The notes under the pieces were generated by a model. The model was given only the letters and a program-made list of their open reading frames with translations, ran no database searches and had not been told where the DNA came from. From Leeuwenhoekiella polynyae (lineage in GTDB: Bacteria > Bacteroidota > Bacteroidia > Flavobacteriales > Flavobacteriaceae): DNA of 64,000 nucleotides. The stretch is taken from assembly GCF_004104075.1 (NCBI RefSeq), contig NZ_QOVK01000008.1:102999-166998 (forward strand). Reading direction: 5' to 3'. Shown here in pieces: positions 27,638 through 37,026 of the stretch. The number at the start of each line of letters is the position of its first letter. Position 1 is the first letter of the stretch. A program made the translations under genes and the position numbers.

Positions 27638-28543
27638 ATGAATACGGTAAAAACCTCTTTTAGCATCAAAGATTTAGAAAGCTTTGGTGGTATAAAAGCA
27701 CATACAATACGTATGTGGGAACGCCGTTATAATCTACTCGAACCAGATAGAACTGAAACAAATATTCGCACCTATTCCATAGAGGATCTTCAAAAATTAT
27801 TAAACGTCACCTTCTTATTAGACCACAATTATAAGATTTCAAAAATTGCAAAGCACTCAAGTAAAAAGATTGCAGCGCTAGTTTCAGATATTGTTGAAGA
27901 AGACGATATGGGTATTAATCATCATGCAATCAATTCATTTAAAATTGCGATGATGAATTTTGATCAGAAGCTTTTCAATAGAGCCTATGCAACTTTAAAA
28001 CAATCGCTATCGTTTAGAGAAATCTTTTTTAAAATATTCATCCCATTATTAGAAAACATAGGCTTACTCTGGCAATCTGGAGTTATTAATCCTGCTCACG
28101 AGCATTTCATTTCAAACCTTATCAAACAAAAAATTCTTATCAATAAAGAGCTTTTAGAAAATGCTGATCGTGATGGATGTGAAAAAATGTTCATTCTCTT
28201 TTTACCAGAAAATGAAATTCACGATTTAGGATTGATGTTTCTCAATTATGAGATTGTTGCACATGGCTTTAAGTGTGTATACCTTGGTCAGAATATTCAG
28301 ATTGAAGATTTAAAATACCTAGCAAGTACACAACAACAACCTCATTTTGTATCCTATCTTACGGTTAATCCCTGTGAAATTTCTGTAGCCAATTTTGTAA
28401 AACGTTTCAATAAAGATATCGGTCAAAATAATATGCCCTTATACCTTCTAGGAAGAATCATACAACCGGTTGAACAATCAGAAATGCCTAAAAACGTAAA
28501 ACTTATAAAATCTATAGATGCGTTTATGACGCTGCTTAACTAA
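27638..28543 (+). CDS. MerR-family regulator with cobalamin-binding domain (CarH/LitR-like photoreceptor)
   Basis: This 301-residue repressor-type protein has a MerR winged helix (residues 6-75, FSIKDLESFGGIKAHTIRMWERRY), a helical bundle and a C-terminal B12-binding fold. The signature of light-sensing adenosylcobalamin repressors, W-x9-EH, is exact: W145 followed by nine residues and E155-H156. The lower-ligand motif reads E193-I-H195-D-L-G, so H195 would bind cobalt. In CarH/LitR proteins light breaks the Co-C bond, the tetramer falls apart and carotenoid genes are derepressed. Here crtI starts 8 bases after the stop, so it probably controls its own operon by light. Operon control is an inference. 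Confidence 0.85.
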   Translation: MNTVKTSFSIKDLESFGGIKAHTIRMWERRYNLLEPDRTETNIRTYSIEDLQKLLNVTFLLDHNYKISKIAKHSSKKIAALVSDIVEEDDMGINHHAINSFKIAMMNFDQKLFNRAYATLKQSLSFREIFFKIFIPLLENIGLLWQSGVINPAHEHFISNLIKQKILINKELLENADRDGCEKMFILFLPENEIHDLGLMFLNYEIVAHGFKCVYLGQNIQIEDLKYLASTQQQPHFVSYLTVNPCEISVANFVKRFNKDIGQNNMPLYLLGRIIQPVEQSEMPKNVKLIKSIDAFMTLLN

Positions 28544-28550
28544 ATCATTT

Positions 28551-30011
28551 ATGTCTAAAAAAATTGTAATTATAGGTTCTGGTTTTTCAGCTCTTGCAGC
28601 TTCTTGTTACTTAGCTAAAGACGGGTATGATGTAAGTATTTACGAAAAGAACAGCAGTCTGGGTGGGCGTGCAAGACAATTTAAACGCGAGGGTTTCACC
28701 TTTGATATGGGACCATCGTGGTACTGGATGCCAGATGTATTTGATCGATTTTTTGAAGATTTTGGTAAGAAAACCTCAGACTACTATTCGCTAGAAAAAT
28801 TGAATCCTGCTTACAGTGTATATTTTGGTAAAAATCAATACATCACTATTGAAGATACATTAGAAAAAATTAAAGCGACTTTTGAGCGTATTGAGCCGGG
28901 TAGCGCTTCAAAACTACAGGGGTTTATAGACGAAGCCCGTGCCAATTATGATGTTGCGATAAAGGATTTAGTATATCGTCCCGGAGTTTCTCCACTTGAA
29001 CTTGTGACGCCTGCTACAATTAAAAAAATAGGTAGTTTTTTTAGCACGATAAGTAAAGATGTGCGCAAATCATTTAAGAATCCAAAACTGATTTCAATAC
29101 TGGAATTCCCGGTTTTATTCTTAGGTGCAAAGCCCGATAAAACGCCTTCTTTTTATAGCTTTATGAATTATGCTGATTTTGGTATAGGAACATTTCACCC
29201 TAAAAATGGGATGCACGCTGTTGTTTCTGCAATGGTTAATTTAGCCGAAGGTCTTGGGGTTAAAACTTACGTGAACAGCACTATTGGGCGCATTCGTACA
29301 TCAGGTTCAAAAGCTACAGGAATTGAAGTAAACGGTAAAGCTATTGAAGCAGATATTGTACTTAGTGGCGCCGACTATCACCACACCGAAACCTTACTTC
29401 CTAAAAACCTCAGACAATATTCTGAAGAATACTGGGATAAAAAAGTATTTGCTCCCTCTTCTCTACTATTTTATGTAGGCTTTGATAAAAAAATTGAACA
29501 TGTTAATCATCATACCTTGTTTTTTGATGTGGATTTTGAAAAACATGCCCGTGAAATTTATGATGAACCAGAATGGCCAGACGAACCTTTATTTTATGCA
29601 AACTTCCCATCTATTTCAGACGATAGCATGGCGCCAAAAGGTAAAGAAGCTGGTTTTTTTCTGATTCCGTTGGCTCCCGGGGTTTACGATTCTCCAGAAC
29701 AGCGCGAAAAATATTTTGAAATAATTATAAATCGACTTGAAGAACTTACGGATCAATCTGTTAAAAAAAATATTATATTTAAGGAATCCTTTTGTGTAAA
29801 TGACTTCGTTGAAGAATACAATTCATATAAAGGAAATGCGTACGGATTAGCGAATACCCTGTTACAAACCGCATTTTTAAGACCTAAACTCAAGAGTAAA
29901 AAAGTTGATAACCTCTACTTTACAGGCCAACTCACTGTCCCGGGACCGGGAGTTCCTCCTGCTCTAATCTCCGGTAAACTAGTGGCCGGTTTGATAACTA
30001 AAAATGACTAA
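28551..30011 (+). CDS. crtI: Phytoene desaturase (CrtI type)
   Basis: This FAD-dependent enzyme introduces double bonds into phytoene to make lycopene. The 486-residue protein has the N-terminal dinucleotide fold (IVIIGSGFSALAASCYLAKDG, acidic E at the end of strand two, SSLGGRARQF) and the C-terminal CrtI signature NLYFTGQLTVPGPGVPPALI. The middle contains the substrate-binding region with FHPKNGMHAVVSAMV. It is the second gene of the operon, 9 bases before crtB. No lycopene cyclase (crtY) is in the window, so that step must be encoded elsewhere. Confidence 0.95.
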   Translation: MSKKIVIIGSGFSALAASCYLAKDGYDVSIYEKNSSLGGRARQFKREGFTFDMGPSWYWMPDVFDRFFEDFGKKTSDYYSLEKLNPAYSVYFGKNQYITIEDTLEKIKATFERIEPGSASKLQGFIDEARANYDVAIKDLVYRPGVSPLELVTPATIKKIGSFFSTISKDVRKSFKNPKLISILEFPVLFLGAKPDKTPSFYSFMNYADFGIGTFHPKNGMHAVVSAMVNLAEGLGVKTYVNSTIGRIRTSGSKATGIEVNGKAIEADIVLSGADYHHTETLLPKNLRQYSEEYWDKKVFAPSSLLFYVGFDKKIEHVNHHTLFFDVDFEKHAREIYDEPEWPDEPLFYANFPSISDDSMAPKGKEAGFFLIPLAPGVYDSPEQREKYFEIIINRLEELTDQSVKKNIIFKESFCVNDFVEEYNSYKGNAYGLANTLLQTAFLRPKLKSKKVDNLYFTGQLTVPGPGVPPALISGKLVAGLITKND

Positions 30012-30020
30012 GAAAAAGAA

Positions 30021-30860
30021 ATGAAAGAAATTTTCGACAACGTATCCTTAGCTTGTTCAGAAACGGTGACGCGCTCCTATAGTACCTCGTTTTCTACGGC
30101 TACCCGTATGCTTGCCCCGAGTATCAGGAAGGACATTCACAACATTTATGGTTTTGTAAGGTTTGCAGACGAAATCGTAGATACCTTTCACGATTATGAT
30201 AAAGAAGAACTCTTTGAGCGCTTTGAAAATGACTTGGAGCACGCACTTGAACACAAAATAAGTTTAAATCCTATTCTCAACTCATTTCAGCATACTTTCC
30301 ATACCTATAAAATCGAAAAACATCTTGTAGATGCTTTTATGAACAGTATGCGCCTTGATCTTTCTAAAAGCAAATACCTTACGCAAGAGGAATACAAAAA
30401 TTATATTTATGGCTCTGCTGATGTCGTAGGGCTTATGTGCCTTACTGTATTTGTAAAAGGAGACAGAGCTAAATATGATGAACTTAAAGAAAGTGCACAA
30501 AGCCTAGGCTCTGCCTTTCAAAAAGTAAATTTCTTAAGAGATCTTAAAGCAGATCACGAAGAATTGAGCAGAACGTATTTTCCCAATACTAATCTGAATG
30601 CTTTAGACGAAGCATCAAAACAAAAAATCATTGCAGAAATTGAAGCTGACTTTGCAAAAGGTCTTGCTGGTATTTGTAAATTGCCTGTAGAAGCAAAATT
30701 TGGTGTTTATACTGCATACCGTTATTACAGAAAATTATTGCTCAAGTTAAAGAACACTCCGTCTTTGGAGATAAAAAATGCACGTATTCGTGTTCCTAAT
30801 TATGTGAAAGCATCTCTACTGGCGCGCAGTTATGTAAAATATAGATTAAACCTTATTTAA
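30021..30860 (+). CDS. crtB: Phytoene synthase
   Basis: Condenses two geranylgeranyl diphosphates to phytoene. The 279-residue all-helical prenyl-synthase fold carries both aspartate-rich motifs: FVRFADEIVD (D50, D54) and FLRDLKADHEE (D174, D178), which bind the diphosphates through magnesium. The N-terminal SYSTSFSTATRML and C-terminal RIRVPNYVKASLLARSYVKY fit bacterial CrtB. It is co-transcribed with crtI upstream and crtZ one base downstream. Confidence 0.95.
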   Translation: MKEIFDNVSLACSETVTRSYSTSFSTATRMLAPSIRKDIHNIYGFVRFADEIVDTFHDYDKEELFERFENDLEHALEHKISLNPILNSFQHTFHTYKIEKHLVDAFMNSMRLDLSKSKYLTQEEYKNYIYGSADVVGLMCLTVFVKGDRAKYDELKESAQSLGSAFQKVNFLRDLKADHEELSRTYFPNTNLNALDEASKQKIIAEIEADFAKGLAGICKLPVEAKFGVYTAYRYYRKLLLKLKNTPSLEIKNARIRVPNYVKASLLARSYVKYRLNLI

Positions 30861-30861
30861 A

Positions 30862-31314
30862 ATGCAAACATTACTCTGGATTTTTATTTTCTTGCTCACT
30901 TTTGGCATTATGGAGTTTATGGCTTGGTTTACTCATAAATATGTTATGCACGGTTTTTTGTGGTCATTACACAGAGATCACCATCATAAAGACCACGGCT
31001 CCTGGTGGGAACGCAATGATTTTTTTTTCATCTTTTACGCATTAGTAAGTATAGGTTGCTTTCTGTTATGGCAATATGAAAATGTGTGGATTGGTTTACC
31101 TATAGGACTTGGTATTTTTGCCTACGGTGTTGCCTATTTTATGGTACATGACATTTTTATCCACCAGCGTTTTAAACTTTTTAGAAATGCTAACAATTGG
31201 TATGCTAAGGGAATTAGAAGAGCTCATAAAATTCATCATAAACATTTAGGCAAAGAAGAAGGTGAATGTTTTGGAATGCTTGCTCCTCCCTTAAAGTACT
31301 TCAAAAATAAATGA
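30862..31314 (+). CDS. crtZ: Beta-carotene hydroxylase
   Basis: This membrane di-iron hydroxylase makes zeaxanthin from beta-carotene. It has 150 residues and about four hydrophobic segments. The histidine boxes of the fatty-acid-hydroxylase superfamily are present: H25-x4-H30, H37-x2-HH, HDIFIHQRF and HKIHHKHLGK. EGECFGMLAPPLKYF near the end is typical of bacterial CrtZ. It begins one base after the crtB stop, and its stop overlaps the next start (ATGA). The operon therefore points to zeaxanthin-type yellow pigments, as usual for marine flavobacteria. Confidence 0.93.
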   Translation: MQTLLWIFIFLLTFGIMEFMAWFTHKYVMHGFLWSLHRDHHHKDHGSWWERNDFFFIFYALVSIGCFLLWQYENVWIGLPIGLGIFAYGVAYFMVHDIFIHQRFKLFRNANNWYAKGIRRAHKIHHKHLGKEEGECFGMLAPPLKYFKNK

Positions 31315-32024
31315 GCTTTTTAACCGCTTCTTGGAAAAAGCTCTGCTTTGCTAATTATACCATAGACCCTGAGATACTCAAGCCTTATGTGCCTGCACAT
31401 ACAGAACTTGATTTTTATGAAGGTAAATGTTACGTAAGCCTTGTAGGTTTTTTATTTGACGATGTTAAACTTAAAGGCATCACAATTCCTTTCCATAAGC
31501 GGTTTGAAGAAATTAATCTCAGGTTTTACGTAAAGTATTTTGATGGTAAAATCTGGAAGCGTGGTACGGTTTTCATATCTGAAATCGTTAGAAAACCTGC
31601 TATTGCCTGGGTTGCTAACTTGCTTTATAATGAGCAATACAGCGTTTTTAAGATGCACTATAAGCACGACCTTACTGATGAAGAAAACTTCTTTAGTTAT
31701 GGGTTAGACTTTGAAGAGAACTGGCAATTGTTTCAAGTCGCAACAGCTACTAAAACGCACAACTATAAACCCGGCAGTATAACCGAATTCATTACAGAAC
31801 ACTTTTGGGGTTACAGTAAAAAGAATAAGAATCAAACCTGGGAGTACGAAGTGCGTCACCCTATTTGGGAAGCTTATAAAGTACTGGATTATGAAGTGAT
31901 TTTTGACTTCGGAAAAATCTACGGTTCGGAATTTAATGAACTATCTACTCGCGATCCTGATTCTGTACAATGTATGGAAGGTTCTGCTATTAGTATTGAA
32001 GGTAAAAAGCTTATTAAAAAGTAA
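31311..32024 (+). CDS. DUF2071 / YqjF-like protein in the carotenoid operon
   Basis: This 237-residue soluble protein belongs to the DUF2071 (YqjF) family, a group with an acetoacetate-decarboxylase-like fold and no fixed function. Supporting motifs are the N-terminal ASWKKLCFANYTIDPEILKPYVP, LVGFLFDDVKLKGI, FEEINLRFYVKYFDGK and GTVFISEIVRKPAI. It overlaps crtZ by four bases, so it is translationally coupled to pigment genes. A link to carotenoid or lipid metabolism is possible but only inferred from position. It is the last gene before the convergent bshC. Confidence 0.85.
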   Translation: MSFLTASWKKLCFANYTIDPEILKPYVPAHTELDFYEGKCYVSLVGFLFDDVKLKGITIPFHKRFEEINLRFYVKYFDGKIWKRGTVFISEIVRKPAIAWVANLLYNEQYSVFKMHYKHDLTDEENFFSYGLDFEENWQLFQVATATKTHNYKPGSITEFITEHFWGYSKKNKNQTWEYEVRHPIWEAYKVLDYEVIFDFGKIYGSEFNELSTRDPDSVQCMEGSAISIEGKKLIKK

Positions 32025-32056
32025 GCTCTTTAAAAACAGAAACCTTTTAACCCAAA

Positions 32057-33661
32057 CTATTTAATGATTACCGTAAATCTATAATCTAAAGGATCTAAGG
32101 CTTCAAACAATTGCGGGATCAAATCTGAACCGTATTCTAAATAAAATTCAGAAAAGTTCATGATACGCTCTTGTAAATTTTCTAACGGGAAAAGCTCGTT
32201 TTGAATAGTGGTTAATCTTCTTACGTGATCTCCTAATTTTTTCTTTTGGGCTTTAAGTAAGCGTTTTTCGAGGTGATCTAAACCTTTTAACTGCTTTACC
32301 TCCTGAGCTTTTACAGCTCCTAAAAAGGAAGCATCTGTTTCTGATGCCAATTTGTATAAATCCTCAAACTGTTTGACGAGATATTCTTTTTGCGAACTAA
32401 AATCAACATCTATATTTGATATTTTTCTAATCTTTCGATTAACGAGATCATTCTGGTTGAGAAAAAGATCTTCTATTGAAACGTTGAGTTTTTTTAATTT
32501 CTCCTGTTGCTTTTCGGTTATTAATAATGCAGAATTGCGAACCATCAACATTGGGAACGTGACTTCAACAGCATCAAAAAAACTTTTCAATTCTAACCAA
32601 TATGCAATCTCTCCGCCTCCACCTATATACGCTAGATTAGGCAAAATAACCTCTTGATACAAAGGTCGCATTATCACGTTAGGACTAAATGATTCAGGTG
32701 TTTCTTCTAATTTAACTAATAATTCTTCCTCAGAAAATTCAATTGAAGTATCATTTACAAAATAACGACTGTCCCTTTCAATAATACGTTCTCTAATACC
32801 GTCTGCCAGATAAAAAAGGTTGATCTCCCGGGCATTAACTTGAATAGAGTACCCCGCTTTTTCCAGTTTCTCTGCTTGTGTAGTCACAGCTTTATAAGCT
32901 TTGTTCTTAAGCAACTCTTGTTTCATATAAGGAGCAAAAATAGACTTCAACTGGTGATCATCACCATCTACAATCACTAACCCATATTGACTAAAAATAT
33001 GATGTGCTAAAAAACGGGTCGCTTCCGTAAGCGTGTCGTGTTTGAGGTAAGCAGATTCAAACAAATTACAAAGCTCTTTAGCTAAATGGGTATTTCCTAA
33101 TTCTGCGCAAATAAGATTAAAAACCTCTTGGAGCCCTTCCGTTTTAAGAACACCTACTGCTCCCTTATCATTATCCTGTATGTCCTCCCGGTTCCATTGT
33201 ATTTTCTTACCGTGAAGTCTAAAATAATTGATTTCGTCAAAATCATGATCTTCGGTAGCCATCCAATAAACCGGAACGAAATTATACTCAGTATAGGCCT
33301 CTTTTAACTTTCGCGAAAGCGTAATGGTGCTTATAATCTTATACAAAAAATAAAGTGGCCCGGTAAATAAGTTAAGTTGGTGACCAGTTGTTACAGTAAA
33401 TGTATTTTCTTGTTCTAATTGCTTTACAGCTGATTCTACAGTCTCTCCTGCTTCTAAGTTTTTATATTGATTACGCAAAGCGGAAACTAAAACAGAACGA
33501 TTTTCTGAAGAAAAAGATTTTGCTTCTAGCTGTTTTTTAAAATTCTCCAATGTCGGAAAATTGCTATAAAATTGATTCAGACTCTCTTTATCTTCTAGAT
33601 AATCACAAATGAGTTTAGAGAAATATCCGGTTTCTTTATACGCTATTTTATGAATTGACAT
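32057..33661 (-). CDS. bshC: Bacillithiol biosynthesis cysteine-adding enzyme
   Basis: Predicted to add cysteine to glucosaminyl-malate, the last step in making bacillithiol, the low-molecular-weight thiol found in Firmicutes and many Bacteroidetes. The 534-residue protein shows the BshC landmarks VTTGHQLNLFTGPLYFLYKI, PVYWMATEDHDFDEIN, VIVDGDDHQLKSIF and NLAYIGGGGEIAYWLELK, and a long helical C-terminal region that forms a coiled coil. It stands alone here. bshA and bshB are not in this window. Confidence 0.93.
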   Translation of the reverse strand: MSIHKIAYKETGYFSKLICDYLEDKESLNQFYSNFPTLENFKKQLEAKSFSSENRSVLVSALRNQYKNLEAGETVESAVKQLEQENTFTVTTGHQLNLFTGPLYFLYKIISTITLSRKLKEAYTEYNFVPVYWMATEDHDFDEINYFRLHGKKIQWNREDIQDNDKGAVGVLKTEGLQEVFNLICAELGNTHLAKELCNLFESAYLKHDTLTEATRFLAHHIFSQYGLVIVDGDDHQLKSIFAPYMKQELLKNKAYKAVTTQAEKLEKAGYSIQVNAREINLFYLADGIRERIIERDSRYFVNDTSIEFSEEELLVKLEETPESFSPNVIMRPLYQEVILPNLAYIGGGGEIAYWLELKSFFDAVEVTFPMLMVRNSALLITEKQQEKLKKLNVSIEDLFLNQNDLVNRKIRKISNIDVDFSSQKEYLVKQFEDLYKLASETDASFLGAVKAQEVKQLKGLDHLEKRLLKAQKKKLGDHVRRLTTIQNELFPLENLQERIMNFSEFYLEYGSDLIPQLFEALDPLDYRFTVIIK

Positions 33662-33863
33662 GGAGTTCTTTTTTCAATATCAACGATTCCGCAAAAATTA
33701 TTACTTTAATCGTCAAAAACTAGTTTTCAAGGTAATTATAAGTAGTCAAATTTTAGATTTCACAACGAGAGCAAAAATAAAAGAATAGCCCACTTTTACA
33801 GCCCAAATTTACGTTAATTCACAGAGAACAACTTACTCACAATTTTAGTAGTTTTACTGTTCG

Positions 33864-33947
33864 CTCGATAATCGAGATTTAATCTTTTAGAGGCTATATT
33901 CTAAGTAAATATGCTTTTATAAATGATTTCTTGGACTTGGCCAAAAT
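33864..33947 (+). promoter_or_regulatory. Intergenic element B, resembling the element at 9786-9873
   Basis: The 310-base gap between bshC and the M14 peptidase has no gene, but it carries CTCGATAATCGAG, a perfect 13-bp palindrome (33864-33876). This is followed by CTTTTAGAGGCT, a TTTTATAAATG block and CTTGG-ACTTGGCC-AAAAT. The order of blocks and spacing parallel the region ahead of the M28 gene. The shared features end 24 bases before the peptidase ATG. Promoter/operator or leader function is inferred. Confidence 0.45.
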
Positions 33948-33971
33948 ACTGCTTACTAACCTAATTATTGT

Positions 33972-36443
33972 ATGTACAGATTTACACTATTAATTACCCT
34001 ACTTTTTACTAGTTTGAGTTTCTCTCAATCTCTGCAGTCGCCCGAAGAATTTCTAGGATATAAAATAGGGACAGAATTCTCTAGACACGCAGATGTTGTG
34101 TCCTATTTTGAATATGTAGCTTCAAATTCTGATTGGGTTACTTATAAAGAGTATGGAAAAACCAATGAGCGCAGACCCTTAACCTATGCCATAGTTACAA
34201 CTCCAGAAAACCAGGCGAATATTGAAACCATAAGAACCAACCAACTTCAAAACGCCGGTATTGAAAGTGGATCTGCAAATCCTGATAAAGCCATAATTTG
34301 GTTGAGTTATAATGTACACGGTAATGAAGCAAGCAGCACAGAAACTTCTATGCTTACCCTTTATGAGTTAATCACGAATAAAAAAGAGTGGTTGAAAAAT
34401 ACCGTTGTTATTATTGATCCTTGCATTAATCCTGATGGTAGGGATCGTTATGCTAACTGGTATAATAAAGTAAAAGCAACTCCATTCGACACCAATCCTG
34501 ATGCTGCTGAGCATAACGAGCCCTGGCCTGGTGGTAGAGCAAACCATTACTTGTTTGATCTAAACCGCGATTGGGCTTGGGCAACTCAAAAGGAAACCCG
34601 GCAGCGTTTAAAAGTTTATAACAGTTGGTTGCCTCATATTCACGTAGATTTTCACGAGCAAGGCATAAATAACCCGTATTATTTTGCGCCAGCAGCAGAA
34701 CCTTATCACAAGATAATTACGCCATTTCAATTTCAATTTCAGCAAGAAATAGGAACCAACCACGCTAAGTATTTTGATCAAAACGGATGGCTGTTTTTTA
34801 CCCGAGAAGTGTTCGATCTACTTTATCCAAGTTATGGTGACACCTACCCTACTTACACCGGCTCTATAGGCATGACTTATGAGCAAGCAGGCGGTGGGCG
34901 TGCAGGTTTAGGCATCAAAAAATCAGACGGTACAATTCTAACATTAGTAGATCGCGTAGCCCATCATGTTACTACAGGTATTTCTACTGTTGAAATGGCT
35001 AGCAAAAACGTAGAAAGACTTAATTCTGAATTTAAAAAGTATTACAGCAATTCTGATGTAACCTATAAAAATTTCACAATTAGCGGTGAAAAAGATCATC
35101 TGGCTGCTTTGGCTGAATTATTAGATTTACACGATATACAATATCGATTTGCTTCTTCCGGAAAAACCAGCGGTTACAACTATAATTCTAAGAAGCAAGA
35201 AAGTATGAGTTATGATCAGGCTCTTGTAGTAAGTACAGATCAACCTAAAGGTAAACTGGTACACGTACTTTTTGAGCCAGAAGCAGCTTTGTCTACGCCG
35301 CTGACTTATGATATAACAGCTTGGTGTTTATCATATGCATACGGTTTAGAAGCGGTTGCAAGTACAAAAGCTAATTCTGAGACCGCTACAGATCCTTTAA
35401 CTCCTGAGCGTAATGTACTATCAAAAAATGCAGCCGGCTATATCTCAAAATGGAATAGTATGGAGGATGCAAAATTCTTAAGTGCCTTGCTTCAGGCAAA
35501 TATTAAGGTTCGGTTTTCTGAAAAAGCTTTTACAAACAGTGGGGTGGACTATCCTACCGGTTCTTTAATTATTACTAGAAGCGATAATAACACAACTGAA
35601 TTTGATTCCAAATTAATTACAATAGCTAATGAATTTAAACGCAAACTCACCCCTGTAAAAACCAGTTTTGCATCTGCAGGTCCAGATTTTGGTTCGTCAT
35701 CAGTAAAACTGATTAATAAAGCAAAAATCGCAGTTTTAAGCGGAGAACAAACTTCTTCATTAAGTTATGGTGCGACTTGGCACTTTTTTGAACAACAATT
35801 AAATTATCCTGTAACTTCTATTTTAGCCGAAGATCTGGGGCGTATAAACCTAACTGATTATGATATTCTGGTCTTGCCTAGCGGGAGATACCGTTTTGAT
35901 GAAAACACCTTAGATCAATTAAAGTCATGGGTTCGTAGTGGTGGAAATTTAATAGCTATAGATAATGCATTAAGATCTTTTAGCGATAAAGATGGTTTTG
36001 GTTTAAAAGAGTCTGAACCTGTAAAAAAAGGAGATACTATTGTTGATAAATTGGTTCCTTATGCAGAGCGTGAAAGTTCACGAGCTACAGACCTCATTAG
36101 CGGTAGTATATTTAAAACACAAGTAGATAACACCCATCCGTTGGCTTTTGGATACAGTGACACCTATTACAGCTTAAAAATAGGTAGCGATGCGTATGCC
36201 TTGCTAGACAATGGCTATAATGTTGCTTATTTGGATGACAGTCCGGAAAGTATATCAGGCTACGCTGGTGAAGATGCTTTAAAAGCTTTAAAAAACAGTT
36301 TGGTTTTTGGTGTTCAGCCTATGGGTCGAGGTACTGTAACATATATGGTAGATGATCCGCTTTTTAGAGCATTCTGGCAAAACGGAAAATTATTTTTTGT
36401 AAATGCCCTATTTTTAAATAACCCTAATAACTACAGAGACTAA
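33972..36443 (+). CDS. Secreted M14-family zinc carboxypeptidase with amidotransferase-like C-terminal domain
   Basis: This exported zinc peptidase of 823 residues has a signal peptide (MYRFTLLITLLFTSLSFSQ). The M14 catalytic domain spans about residues 25-350: the zinc pair H116/E119 in NVHGNEASS, the substrate-binding NPDGRDRY and FDLNRDW, the third ligand in HIHVDFHEQG (H224 or H228) and the catalytic Glu in GMTYEQAGGG. From about residue 590 to 820 a second alpha/beta domain looks like a class I glutamine amidotransferase fold (KIAVLSGEQTSSLSYG, YDILVLPSGRY, LKSWVRSGGNLIAID) but without a clear catalytic Cys. Likely role: extracellular peptide degradation. The next gene starts two bases later. 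Confidence 0.9.
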   Translation: MYRFTLLITLLFTSLSFSQSLQSPEEFLGYKIGTEFSRHADVVSYFEYVASNSDWVTYKEYGKTNERRPLTYAIVTTPENQANIETIRTNQLQNAGIESGSANPDKAIIWLSYNVHGNEASSTETSMLTLYELITNKKEWLKNTVVIIDPCINPDGRDRYANWYNKVKATPFDTNPDAAEHNEPWPGGRANHYLFDLNRDWAWATQKETRQRLKVYNSWLPHIHVDFHEQGINNPYYFAPAAEPYHKIITPFQFQFQQEIGTNHAKYFDQNGWLFFTREVFDLLYPSYGDTYPTYTGSIGMTYEQAGGGRAGLGIKKSDGTILTLVDRVAHHVTTGISTVEMASKNVERLNSEFKKYYSNSDVTYKNFTISGEKDHLAALAELLDLHDIQYRFASSGKTSGYNYNSKKQESMSYDQALVVSTDQPKGKLVHVLFEPEAALSTPLTYDITAWCLSYAYGLEAVASTKANSETATDPLTPERNVLSKNAAGYISKWNSMEDAKFLSALLQANIKVRFSEKAFTNSGVDYPTGSLIITRSDNNTTEFDSKLITIANEFKRKLTPVKTSFASAGPDFGSSSVKLINKAKIAVLSGEQTSSLSYGATWHFFEQQLNYPVTSILAEDLGRINLTDYDILVLPSGRYRFDENTLDQLKSWVRSGGNLIAIDNALRSFSDKDGFGLKESEPVKKGDTIVDKLVPYAERESSRATDLISGSIFKTQVDNTHPLAFGYSDTYYSLKIGSDAYALLDNGYNVAYLDDSPESISGYAGEDALKALKNSLVFGVQPMGRGTVTYMVDDPLFRAFWQNGKLFFVNALFLNNPNNYRD

Positions 36444-36444
36444 C

Positions 36445-37026
36445 GTGATTCTCACAGAAATTGAACTCAAACTAATTGAGAGTTTTGTACTCTTATTTGT
36501 ATTACTAGTAATACGATATGCAGTATCTAAACTCATTATCAGACGATTTAAGAAGGCTAACTTTGATATTACGCGAAAACAAATAACCGTCAAAGTCCTG
36601 AACATGCTATTTTTTCTGGTGCTGGGCTTTTCTATGGTAATTATTTGGGGCTTTTCGGGAGCAGATGTAATTGCCGGTATTGGGTCTGTAATCACAATTC
36701 TGGGAGTGGCATTTTTCGCGCAATGGTCGTTGTTATGCAACATCACTTCAGGATTGATTCTCTTTTTTAATCATCCTTTGAAAATTGGTGATTATGTAGA
36801 AATCGTAGATAAAGATTTTCCGATGTCAGGACAAGTTGAAAACATCACCCTTTTCTTTTTACACCTGCGGAATAAAGACAATCACGTCTATACCCTAGCA
36901 AACACAATTGTTGTTCAAAAAACAATGCGAATAATGAAACCTGAGGAATTCTTTGAAGAAATAAAAAAACTGGAAGAAGAACAAGAAAATAAAAACACAC
37001 CGGGCACAGATACTGCACTTGATTAA
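36445..37026 (+). CDS. Small MscS-type mechanosensitive channel protein
   Basis: This inner-membrane protein of 193 residues has two or three hydrophobic helices (about 10-28, 50-70 and 73-92) followed by the MscS beta domain: GVAFFAQWSLLCNITSGLILFF, PLKIGDYVEI and VENITLFFLHLRNKDNHVYTLANT. It is shorter than E. coli MscS (286) and lacks most of the C-terminal cytoplasmic cage, ending instead in an acidic KKLEEEQENKN tail. It is tightly spaced after the M14 gene. A relic of another gene follows its stop directly. Larger mscS genes occur elsewhere, including at 54226. Confidence 0.85.
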   Translation: MILTEIELKLIESFVLLFVLLVIRYAVSKLIIRRFKKANFDITRKQITVKVLNMLFFLVLGFSMVIIWGFSGADVIAGIGSVITILGVAFFAQWSLLCNITSGLILFFNHPLKIGDYVEIVDKDFPMSGQVENITLFFLHLRNKDNHVYTLANTIVVQKTMRIMKPEEFFEEIKKLEEEQENKNTPGTDTALD

